Assembly (NCBI RefSeq): GCF_000150275.1
Contig: NW_002060976.1
Span: 255,281 to 319,280, forward strand
DNA length: 64,000 nucleotides
Direction of reading: 5' to 3'
From: Trichoplax adhaerens
Lineage: Eukaryota > Placozoa > Uniplacotomia > Trichoplacea > Trichoplacidae
The notes beneath the pieces were generated by a model, which was given only the letters and a program-made list of their open reading frames with translations, did not search any database and had not been told where the DNA came from. Positions within the stretch are counted from its first letter, which is position 1, and each line of letters starts with the position of its first letter. The position numbers and the translations under genes were made by a program. Positions 35,222 through 47,002 of this stretch are shown here, in pieces.

Positions 35222-37632
35222 AACACCCAGCGCAAAATTCAGATAGATTGTCAAGTATCATATAATAAAATCTGACGGTAATCTTAATCACTATTAGTAG
35301 TAGTAGTAGTAGCAGGTCAGCTATTTTATTAATGAGAAAGAAAAAAGGTGATGCCAATTTCGGAACTGTGATACATAAACAAAATTGCAAATAGATGCTT
35401 ACTTCAAAGCTGTTACTCTTCAGATTTTTATGCTATAAATCGGACTGTATAAAATTTCAATCCAGGATTAATGCTTTTGATTCAATCAAGTCGACGTGTA
35501 TTAAATCGACATACTGTAATAAGAAAAAGGTTGATAGATAAGATCTATAAATTAACAACAAATATCTGAATTGTCACTTTTTACTATAGCAACCTATAAC
35601 TCACAATTTTGAATCTGTTTTCCAAACTGAATAGGCTATTCCAATAATTAATGAATACTTAATCAATTCATAAATTTATAAAAGGATGCTATTAATAATT
35701 AAAGAATAAAGACGTAAATTCTATTATTAATTAAATACTACCTAAGCTATTACTCTGAATTATCATCTTACATAATGACCTTTCCTAAGATTGAATGTAT
35801 TAACGGTAAATGCATAGAAATACTACTTGGTTAAGTATTGACCATAATTTACCAATTATACTGTGATACTGATAGAAACGCAATAATAGCGCACAATATA
35901 ATACGAGTACAGTCATCTTTATTAAATACTTCTGTCACTACTTGACATAAAATATAATATTTCTATCTTTAAAGGCGCTCACCGGTTAAGAATATCGAAA
36001 ACTGCCACAATAGTCTATTATGCACTTATCCTATAAAAAGTATTACATGTTTTTATAATAACTGTGATAATTATCAGTGTTGAACAAATTATTTATTCTA
36101 TTTCTGGTTGATCTCATTGCCAACAGAAAGATAAGCAATTGAATTTTTATAAAAATAGAAAAATTAATTCCATAGTATACCATAAATTTTAATGCTTAGC
36201 CATTTAAATTACACATTAAAATTATCAATTTTAGACGAAGCTTAATCCAAGACTATCTATTCATAAATAATTCATAGCATGGTCAAATAAAATAATCTAA
36301 CTTATGTTAAATTTTATATAACTGTAGCAAAAACCCGTTCTACTAACTGTAATTAAAGTGTAGCTCACAAAAGTAATTTTAGAATAGCGGATTTTATTAC
36401 TGGTTCTCTATCTATTGAGATACTACGCAAATTATAGTACAACAAGCTCTGACAGACAAGGAAAACTTCGTTTAACAGCAGATCTTAGAAAAGAAGGACT
36501 AAGATCGACAATGATAGAAAAGCGTAGCTGCTTAAATATATTATCTAACTTGCTTGCAACATGATAATTGCGAAAAACATAATTCAGCAGTGATAAAGTG
36601 TCTTCTCAAAAATACAACACGAACTACAGTTTCTTGTAAACTTCACTTTATTAAATAAGATTAGAATCGTCTCATGACTACTAAGGACTATCTAGCTTCA
36701 ATAGGACTATCTCAGGACTATTTTTTACAGCGATAGCTCGCGGTTTATATATCCTTTGTTACAGAATAAATTATACATATTGCAATCATATCTTGCCAAT
36801 TAAGTCGCAAAATAAGAGTTTATCATCGCGTGAGCTATTCCATTATTTACGTGCCTAATTAAAGCACCATATTCATAAAAACTATACTAATCTTGTAGAA
36901 CAGTCTTATCCCTGTGTGACCGTAAGTAGTATAGAACTACCATACAGTAGAACTCCAGGTGTAAAGGAGCAAAGCATAAGTAATCTATTAGTTTAGTGTA
37001 GTAGTTCGCAACATAAGTTTGTGATATTTACTCATAATATTTCCGAGCTTGACTTATACCCAGTAAACTTTCTGTAAACTCTGTATGTGTAATGCTATAC
37101 GCTTTGTATGTACTTAACAATACGTAAGCCTTCGATCACGCAAAAAGTAATAGAATTCGGATCGCACAACTAATGTGCACATTTTAGTCTTACTATAACG
37201 TAATCCCTAAGGGAATAAAGTCCATGGAAACAAGTTGCCTTACTTTTCTAAGTACAATAAATAGTGACTCAATGCGTCTAGGTAGTTGCAGCTGAATGAA
37301 TGTCTTTTGTCCGTTGGATTAGTAATTATCGTCAACCTATTGATTCTATCAGTAATTAAGTAGAATGATTGCCGTAAGATTTTTTATTTCTAGATTTAAC
37401 GTGCGTGAGTAGAATCTTTAACGAGATAGTATTTGATATTTAGATGTGTCCCTTTCAGTTAGTCTCTTCATTTCATAGGACACATATATTGGTTTACTTT
37501 TGACTTTTAGTTTAAAACTTAAAACTCATTCGCAGCGCTAATTTTAAAGGTTAAGTTACCATTCAGTAATACTAAACAAGCTCCAAAAAATCTGCACTTT
37601 CTAAATTCAGCTGTAAAATTCATTCACTAATC
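35222..37632. other. Intergenic region, microsatellite and a possible minus-strand LTR-like module
   Basis: A (TAG)n microsatellite lies at about 35296-35313. On the minus strand, a TATA box (complement of ttatatat, 36744-36751) is followed about 95 bp later by AATAAA (complement of tttatt, 36648-36653), again the spacing of an LTR; ends were not defined. No exons of leucine-rich repeats belonging to the neighbouring receptor were found. The rightmost part should contain the promoter of the first SVOP-like gene. Confidence 0.3.
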
Positions 37633-40600
37633 ATGATGCTCTCACGAAAACGTGAAGACAATATATGTACCCAGATGGATGCAGTAGAAAAGAAAGGCAG
37701 CGATGATGGTAATTTATATCATAAGAAGTATTTTAAGCACTAGAGCAATGCTTGTATCATAATGCAGTTGTTAGAATTCAGTGAGCACATGAAGAATGAT
37801 GTTACCGTATTTGCTCTTACCTGAGCGAGACTGGATACCGTAATTTACTAAGAATAGTCACTAGTATAGTATTTTTAAAGTAGACAAATAGCAATGATCT
37901 TTAAAATTCGTAGAATAGATTGTAGCTATTTACTTAATTGTCATTTCTTTTTTAAAACTTGCTAAAGAGCTCCTTCACAACAGTATAGACCAATGTAAGG
38001 AATTTGTAGAATACGTATGATTTTTTTTATGATAATACGTGTTTTGCCATAGATTTAAAGTACATTTTGACATATAAATATTTTGAGCTGCAAAATAGTT
38101 TTATTTGAATGTTATTGCTAACTAACACTAAAATTGAATGTTATCCTCATTTCAGACCATCTTCAAAAGTTTACGATTGCTGACGTTATCGAACACATTG
38201 GCTTTGGGCCTTTTCAAATACGGAGTCTTTTCGTTATAGGATTCATATGGGTATGTCATAAATGACGATCATAGATGCTATAAAAATATGTAAATTTTAG
38301 TGAACCAACCAAACTATTAATTGCTGAGATAACGCACGATTATTTTAGACTTTTCTAGCCTTCTCTAAGTACAACTGCGCTATATTACCGAACTACATCA
38401 CCTTTTATATGCTAAGTAGAGCGGCTGATAGTATTAGACCATCCAACTATCATTCTATAGTATTTCAAATTAAACTAGCAATCAAACTCACACGATAAAA
38501 TAAATTTTAGCCTAGACTCCCGAAAACTGCTAAATTAATAGTAAGTATAGTTTAGCTTTAAACTGTACATTTCTAGAGTATACACTTAGACAAAATAAGA
38601 ATCCCAGGTTAAATGTTTTGGGTTCATACTTTACGAAATTACTAAGTAACATTAATTTCTACATTAATTAATGATCAAAATCGGTACACATGAATTCTAT
38701 TAACTAAATATATCGCTAGAATCACAAAATCATAATATCTAATTCTTAATAAAAATTATGCTACGGATTATTTCAAATTCTAATCTGGATAAAGCAGTCG
38801 GGTTTACACAATACTAAGATACTAAGTAAAATCTTCTATTATAATTAACCAAATAAATCATATTTTTTTAAAGCTAGAATACTCATCTTGATATAAAAAC
38901 TAAGCTAAAGTAACTACAATACAAGAACTTGAAGAAAAATTTTAAAAGTTAGCCCTCATTACAGATAGGTAGAATTTACTCTTTTCCATTATTACTTTTA
39001 TGTTGAGACATCTTAGTTAATTGTATACCCGAGTTATATCAAAGTAATCAAGATAAAACTATTGTGACTTAAAGCTTTGTCAATGAGTATTTGAGTACAA
39101 TAAGTAAAAATCTGTTGGGCGATTATAATTACTACATCCGCTTTATGAATGACATAGTTTTAGTTTGCTTAATTCGGACTTGAGAAAAAATTACCGAATA
39201 AATTTTGTTAGATTATGTTAATCCCCTATATTTTATATACAGCGTGTCATCAATAGCTTCTGCCATCAGCTTAATGTTAAATATTATTATAAAATTTTAC
39301 TGTTCTAACATTAGCTTTGATAGCTGATTAACGGTGATAATAGAGGCTAATACTATTAATTGTGTATTTATGGATTCGTTAATAAATTATTGTTTATTAT
39401 TCAATAAGTTGTAATCTGCATGAACATTTTAAAGAAGTGATATAACAAAATTTACGTATCTTTTATTTAGTTAACTAGTATGATTCGATTCTCAATGTTA
39501 TCCATACTTGGGCCGCTGTTAGCCTGTGACTGGGGAATTACAAAGTTGGAGGAAGCCTTAATAAACGCTGTATGTAAAATTAGCTAAATTTGACGGGATT
39601 AAGACATTATGGTTTAGAGACTTTAGCTATTTACAGTAGTAGCATGGAGTAAGGTAAAGCTGGAAAGTCGAATAATTTGTTATATTTACATTAGAGCATA
39701 ATTGTGTGGTGACTATTATAATAAAAGGTTGTAATCATACCATTAAGAGGTTATAAAATTTATTCATAACATATTAACTTCCTTTAAAAATAGGAAATTA
39801 AAATTTATTAATAAGGTTAGTTTTTGTTGTCACTTTTTTGTATTTTTTATCGTATTAGTTGTCATTTGCCGGCGATATTTTGGGATCTATTTATTTTGGA
39901 TGGTTTTGTGATCGTTATGGTCGAAAATTGGTACTACTAGAGCTCAGATATAGCAAATTTAATAGCTCGTATATTGCAGCGCTAAATTCTCATAACATTA
40001 TTACATTGTCAGTAGTGGTTGAAATTTTCAGCTACCTTTTTCTTCCCTACAATTAACATTAATAAAATAGAATTTAATGTTCTTTAATAATCTAGGGCGT
40101 TATTTTCGGAATCTTAAGTACTAGCTATATGTCAATGATCTCAGGCTTATCATCTGGGATTGAAATGATGCTGTTATTGCGATTTGCGTGTGGATTCACA
40201 GAGGGTGCCACCATTCAGTGGTGATCTCATGTCTTCCTCAAATTAATGTTTTTTAATGTGCTGTAAATTCTGGGGTTGTGAAATTTGAAAGTACCGTATT
40301 ACCTGATGATAATGCAGAACTTTATTGTATAAAAAAATCCAAGAAGTGAAATTTTTTAATAAGTAAAGACCTTCTATTAGCAAGAAACGCGCAGTAGCTA
40401 TTTCAGATAATTTAGTAGCTGTATTGAATTCGGTATTAAAATCAACTTATTTTATTTCCCGATTTAGTGTGACAATGGTAATTGAAATAGTTCCAGCCAA
40501 AGCTAGAGCTAAAACGATAGCTTCTTTACGAGTAAGTTATGGTAGCTTTAAGAATGATGAATTTAATAATGTTAGATATTGCACTGACTTAGGAAATTGT

Positions 40601-42871
40601 TAACAGTTTGTTTTATTAATAGGCATTCAATTTCATCGGTATAGCAGTGGAAGGCATAATAGCTTATCTTTTCCTATGCAAGTTTGACTGGCGTATGCTA
40701 ATTTATGCTACAGCAGTTCTCTATTTAATATCCATGCCTTTAACCTCGGTAGTAATATAGAAACGTTACGGTCGTTAGCTGTCTAATTATTAAAAGAAAG
40801 ATAATGAAAGGCCACAAACATTTTTGTTTATGATACAAATTTATTACCAAAAATACTAATTTATGTATGCAGACGCTTGTAGAATCTCCACGCTATTTGC
40901 TATTACATGGATTCTACAAAGAAGCAAGTAATATCATGAAAAATGCCGCAAAGCTGAATAATAAACCCGCACCAGAAGGAAAGCTAGTTGCTTCAGTTGA
41001 AGTATGAATTGTAATAGCCAAACAGTATATTTGTATGCATAGTGAAAATAGATTTGGTGATAGGCAGTCTAATAACCTAATATTACCTGTCATCTCTATC
41101 TTAAAGATAGAAAAATAAATTATATCTTGATCACGTTTCTTTTAATTTTGAAGATTAAATCATGTTTCATAAAACCTTTTAACTTAGATAAGTGGCGGAA
41201 CTGTTAAGGATCTATTTAAGCCTGCGTATAGAAGAATAACATTAATAGTTTGGCTTATAACGTAAATGCAATATTATAAAATCTATAATATACGTAGTAG
41301 AATGGCATATTTCCATGTTTATCAAGGCGTTAACTACTAAACACGTTCCTCAGATTTACCATTACCACAATGTATTTTGGCACCATCTGGATGGTTCCTT
41401 TATTAGTAAATGTCGATCGATGCAGTGAGTAATTAAGCAATACGATCGAATATTCCATATAAAGATATACCGCACTATTTCCCTTTAGAGATGCTTTAGC
41501 TAGAAGAAACTATGCATTCGTCTATCTTTAGTACTGAAAATTAATTTTTACTGCAGATAATTTAGCCGACTTTTTAAGACTGAATAGTCCGATTTAGAAT
41601 ACCAGTATCAATAAAATTACTATAAATGAACGTAAGTTTATTTGCTATACTGCAGGTCTAGCTAAAGGACCCGCGAGGTATGCTTGTCGATGCAAGGAAA
41701 TAAAAACCGCTAATATCATCGGAATTATTATTGGAGGTCTTGGAGAGCCAATAGGTATATTTAATGTTATAAATTGATTTTTTCCCTATAATTTAGCGCA
41801 TAAGTAAAAGTTTCATTTTATAATATTTTAATACGTACAGAGAGTATAAATTTTGCGCATTTCTAATATTTTTACCAAAAGTATTCTATATAGAAGTCAA
41901 ATAGATTGGATATTAATTATATAGTCAATAGAACGGAAAAATTTGAAGGGTGACTGAATATAATTTTCGTTAAACGTTTCCTTTCAATTGAAAATTTTAG
42001 GAGCCTTGATAGCTTTTACTTTGATTGACAGGCTCGGAAGAAAGAGATCTTTAATCTTGGGATTTTTTGTAACGGGAATCTCTTTCGTTCTACTTATGCT
42101 ATGTACCAGTAGGCACGTTAATGGATCTTATAGAATCCGTCAAATCATTGCTGTAACATACTCTACAATTGTTAAATTTTTCTTGCTTTACTATGATTAG
42201 GTTACGTCACTATCATCACAAACTCAAAGTCGCGTGATAATTTCAATTTAATATCCTTGGCTTTGTTCTGTTATAGAGGAATTAGATACGCTTTGATCTT
42301 GTTAATAAGATCCTGCAATTGCTATTTACTTGATATATCTTACATATATATTTCCGAAGTGAGTGATTTCGAGGAGTTAATTTCAGTAATCATCACTTTT
42401 GTGATCACAGGAACTATTAACATTTACTTATTATGAACTTAGATCTATCCTACCAAATTCCGAGCAACAGGTCTAGGTACCGCTAGAGCATTCGCTGGGT
42501 TGGGTAATGTATTATCACCTTTTATTGGCCAAGTAAGTTAGATCAAATGGTACCAAATTCAGTGTTGAAGAATTTTTCTAACTAAATAGGAGTATAGTTT
42601 TTTTAGCTAAATGTAAGTTTGCGGTCAATTACGGATATTGGCCGCAACAGTAATATGCTATATGAAATTTATGTAATCTGAAACATAAAATAAGATTTGT
42701 TCATCATACCAAATAAATTTTAAATGATGGAATCACTTCATATCTTAGGCACTATTTTTAGCATCTGATATTGCAGCTTTAGCCACTTTTACTGGATTAT
42801 CACTAGTAGGGCTTGTGTGCAGCTTAACGATTACCGTTGAAACAAAAGGACGCTTGCTAAAAGTCAGTTAA
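37633..42871 (+). CDS. SVOP/SV2-like major facilitator transporter, copy 1 (intact), 15 exons, 478 aa
   Basis: Exons: 37633-37708, 38156-38250, 39471-39569, 39859-39930, 40096-40220, 40468-40531, 40623-40748, 40873-41001, 41188-41261, 41354-41424, 41656-41754, 42001-42112, 42277-42358, 42443-42532, 42749-42871. They total 1437 nt with no internal stop. SVOP/SV2 proteins are 12-TM transporters of the sugar-transporter branch of the MFS; the substrate is unknown. Seen: the entry motif FTIADVIEHIGFGPFQ; MFS motif A FGWFCDRYGRK (about 103-113) and its repeat IDRLGRKRS (about 352-360); VPAKARAK; ESPRYLL; YPTKFRATGLG; the terminal ETKGR. A Cys-rich loop CRCKE precedes TM8. Intron 12 uses a GC donor (AG|GCACGT), where copy 2 has AG|GT. 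SVOP proteins are about 550 aa, so the N-terminus and loops are short here. It leads a tandem family on the same strand. Confidence 0.92.
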
Positions 42872-44222
42872 ATTATAAGCGAGTATGGCAGAATTTTATG
42901 ATTTTATTACTGCGTCAGTTAATAAATTCATAATTTTATGAATACTCAAACTATCGATATTTTATACTTTAAACTTCATGATGAAACAAAGGAAACCGAT
43001 TGATATTAAGAACAGAAATACTTTTAAGGTATATCTCCGAGTAGATCTTTGATACATAAGTGTTATGTTCGTACCAGACATTAGCATACTCATATTTTAC
43101 TATTAATATAATAGTTTTGCACAACATTTAGGGCCTACTCACGAATAATCCAGATTTGTAGCTGATTAATTTAAGAAACTAAATATGCCGTAAAACTAAA
43201 TGCATTTACACGTCCGATATCATGAAGATAATTTTCGATGTAGCATAATGTTATTGATTTTGTTACTTTTATTATATATTTCAATTTCTGAATATTACCG
43301 GAACAGTAGTTTATATGTAAATAAGAGCCATCGTTGTTATTCTCCATTGAAACAATTTATAGTAAGACTTATTTAAATCTTCAAAAATTTAGAAGTAGTT
43401 TATCTTGCCAACAGCGATTAGGTTGATCGACTTAACGAAATGCAGCGACTTGAAGAATCAACCCGAATTCAATTTTAGATTATTTCGCTAGATCAGCACT
43501 TATCCTATTTTCAATAAATTTCGATAATTAGTGCTTAATCGTTTTATTTTAGTTTGCATGTACTATGTGAATTTAATGGAATAAAATGTTGCAAATACAA
43601 CATAATTTGTGTTATCTTACTATTGAAGATCGGTTGCATAGTAGATTATGTTTGCATCAACTCCTATAATGTGCTAGTACTGCATTCGCATCGACAAAAT
43701 GTCCAATTCCATTTCTTGTGAGGTTTTAGCATCAATTTTTGACAAACCTGAGAATGTTGTTTCCCTTATATTTAACGTAATAATTTAAGGTTTATGATAT
43801 TATAAATAACTGTTAAATAGAGTCATATATGAATAATTTGTTTATTTATGGATGACTGAATAATATTTCATTAATTTTAAATCTAGTAATCGTCTTAATT
43901 GAAGAATAGAAATGAATAAATCAGTGCAATGCACTTATTCTAAAATGCGTAGTATTTTAGATTTAGCATGTTACAACACGAATAAATATGAGACAGTAAT
44001 AGCTAATTACCCAAGACTCATTACCGTAATACTTGTATAAATAAATTGAAGTAATTGAAATAGATTACCGAACTTGATAAACTTGTTTGCTACTATCGCA
44101 AATTGAAATTTAAAAATAGTATAGAAATTAATAATCTATCAATTTCCACTTTATAGTATGAACTTAATCATAATGAACCTGACCAAGAAACCTCATCAAA
44201 ATTTTTTTTCATATCCCAACAG
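42872..44222. other. Spacer between transporter copy 1 and the tail remnant
   Basis: AT-rich sequence with no recognisable copies of transporter exons 1-12. If a full duplicate once stood here, its 5' part has been deleted or has decayed beyond recognition. No other gene was seen. Confidence 0.4.
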
Positions 44223-44733
44223 ATTAGTCAAATATACCTTAATATTACTAACAAGATCAAGTACTTGTTTTTTAACGAATGCCTTTGGGCTATATATTAC
44301 CGAAGTGTGTAATCAATTTGTTGACACTAATGATATAAAAGGTTTTTTAAAACTTTATAAATAATCATAACTTGTCTAATTCTAATTTAGATCTACCGAA
44401 CCAAATTTAGAGCAATTGCTCTTGCAGCTGCTTGATCTATTGGTGGTCTAGGCATGTTCTATCGTCATTTCTTGCTCAGGTCTAGTCTATGAAAATTGCT
44501 TTATTCTATTTTTTCTTTTTGAACGTGAAATGATCAGACAGGATTACTGTAAATCGATGTATACAATGCATGACGCCTTTGCGGTCGTTTTCAGGTAATT
44601 ACTTTCTTTTTAGGTACTATTTACTAATTCAGACATCACGGCGTTAGCTACTTTTATAGGATTCGGAGTTTTACCAATAGTTTGTAGCATGATGACGTAT
44701 TGAGACCAAAGGAACCTTACTCAAAGTAAGTCC
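44223..44733 (+). pseudogene. SVOP-like transporter remnant (exons 13-15 only)
   Basis: Three pieces align with the last exons of copies 1-3. 44223-44304 (LVKYTLILLTRSSTCFLT...) ends in an intact donor GTGTGT. 44391-44479 (IYRTKFRAIALAAA) then reads TGA and is 89 nt where the others are 90, a -1 shift. 44614-44733 (VLFTNSDITALATFIGF...) slips frame before the ETKG tail: the bases for ETKG are still visible but out of frame, after an in-frame TGA. Exons 1-12 are absent. This is a dead 3' fragment from an additional tandem duplication. Confidence 0.85.
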
Positions 44734-45682
44734 TATGCAGAGTAGGAATTTTATTTAGAATTACGTTCAACTATCAAGAAGATGAGCTACTTGTGATACT
44801 AATTCGTCCGTAATTTCTTTGAAGGATTTAAAGATACGGACAGAAAACGAAAATGGAGATACGAACTATACTGTCTTCTAGGTAATTACTAGTTTTCTGA
44901 GTTGCTAACTAGTACATTGAACAGTCCAAATTTGATCGACTGTTCAACATTCATGTCAATTATATTAGCTCAGTTCTATTTTTCATGACAAACTGGAAAG
45001 GAATGCCTACGAGTTTTTGCTGCAGAGTACATAATAAATTAATCCATCTAGCTAGAGTGTCAGGTATTGTCATCCCTACTTCAACAAGTTTTTACTTTTA
45101 AGTCTTTAGACTATTGAGAGATATGCATTCGTGATGTTCCATTCAATGAGAGAATAATAAGGTAGATTTGCTCAATATGATATCTTTGTAAATCTTTACT
45201 AATAGTACAAACTGATCATCGGTTATCAAAATTGAAGGAATTAACTGCAATAAAGAGTATTAATTGTTAAATTACTTCATTAATAATATATCTTATATAT
45301 AGATACTGCTATGAAAACCACTGTTTGATTGAACATTTACTTTATTTGCAGAATAATTTACTTTGATGTATCAGTACCGTAAAGAAACAAAAATATTCAT
45401 TAATTATATAGGTAAAATACGAAATCTTACATAATGTTATTTGTCACTTATGGGTATGAAAATAATTTAAATAATCCAACCATTCAAGCATGGTTAAATA
45501 GCCAAAATGATCATTTTTATCCTGAATCTGTCCATACCTGAACCAACAGTAAATCCAGATTGTTATAAAATATAACAAATGCAGTGGTAATAAAGCAGAT
45601 AATCTACTATGGTTGCCACGACATGATTCATTTTTAAAATTCCTACATTGTTATGAACGATTATTAAATGGATAATATTAAT

Positions 45683-45780
45683 NNNNNNNNNNNNNNNNNN
45701 NNNNNNNNNNNNNNNNNNNNNNNNNNNNNNNNNNNNNNNNNNNNNNNNNNNNNNNNNNNNNNNNNNNNNNNNNNNNNNNN
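45683..45780. other. Assembly gap (98 N)
   Basis: An unbroken run of N joins two contigs in a scaffold. The real size and content are unknown. It falls between the tail remnant and copy 2, so a missing transporter segment cannot be excluded. Confidence 0.99.
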
Positions 45781-47002
45781 AGCTGCTTTGGCAAAAATAT
45801 CGAATTCTTAAAGATTATTGGCATGGCAGTCATTTACTAACCTAATTTGACGCCTTTCTGTGAACTAATGCTAGCCATAATTTAATTTTTGATGGAATGC
45901 TACTAAGAAAGTTTATTAAATTGATTCGAAATCGTTCGTATTTAAAACCTTTAAAATCGAAATAAATGATAATAAACGTGAATTAATTATTGGATGATTC
46001 AATAAACTATCATAACCTTTCTCCAGTAAACACTATATGTAATAACGGAGTTCGCAGGCAAATTTTATTTTGTTCTAAAATTAATTAATATTTGCTGATG
46101 CTACAGCTGTGGAAAAATCGTTGGTACATTCGAAGATAAACTAAGTACATTTGAACGTGTAATAAGATAGGGCAAGTGTAAACTATTCTCTAGTATTTAA
46201 GACTGTGGTGTCTAGTTGAGTTCTGTATAATACTATAATAAATTTCAATTAATAAAATCGAATCCTAATAAAGGACTGAAAATGGAGTCCTTTATGGTCT
46301 CTAAGCAGTAGAATAGTGTTACTTTACGATAAAAACAGCATTGAAATTACTAGAATTGGTTATCTTACATAGTCAAGTCGATACTTCGCCATCATTTCCT
46401 TTTCTTTTTTCGTAAGGTTTCTATACAGCAAACGATAGATACATTACTATAGAAAATTTTTTATATCGATTTTTGTCATAAAAATGGTACGTCAGGGTTA
46501 CTGTAAGTCTACTATTGGGACTGCATGCTAAATTGCATGCATTTTATCCTTTGCGTAGAAGACTAAAATTTAATTTTATATATTTTCTTCTTCTTATAGA
46601 ATCTCTTGGCATCCTGATAATACCAATGTCATCCTATTGTAAAAAATAATTCATTTATTGAACTAGCCAGGCCACTTGGGATTTAAGAAACTTGCAATTA
46701 AGATGATTAATTCTCCAAGGTAGTATTCAATAAAGAATGTTGAATAAAACAACAATTAAATCTTGTATTGCTAATATTCCGTACTTTTAGAGCTTGATAT
46801 AAAGATCATTAAATCAACTAAAACCGTTCACTTCATTAAATCTGATTTAAAAGAGTTTTTCTTTTAGGCTACGGAAGAGAGTTGGTAATAAACTTATTCA
46901 CAACGATCTATCTTGACGCAAACTTTTCTGGATTTAGTATAATCTAAGGCAGTTTTGAACATCGTATGAAAACTTTTTCTTTTAACTCGATCGTCAAGCA
47001 TT
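45781..47002. other. Spacer upstream of transporter copy 2
   Basis: AT-rich sequence without recognisable exons on either strand. It presumably contains the promoter of copy 2. A ctttat-type inverted pair around 46270-46295 (taaaggactgaaa / gagtcctttatgg) could form a short hairpin. Confidence 0.35.

Noticed and set aside
36591-36823. Element bounded by TGATAAA/TTTATCA inverted ends
   Set aside because: Flanking bases do not form a target duplication and the ends cut through the TATA-AATAAA module.
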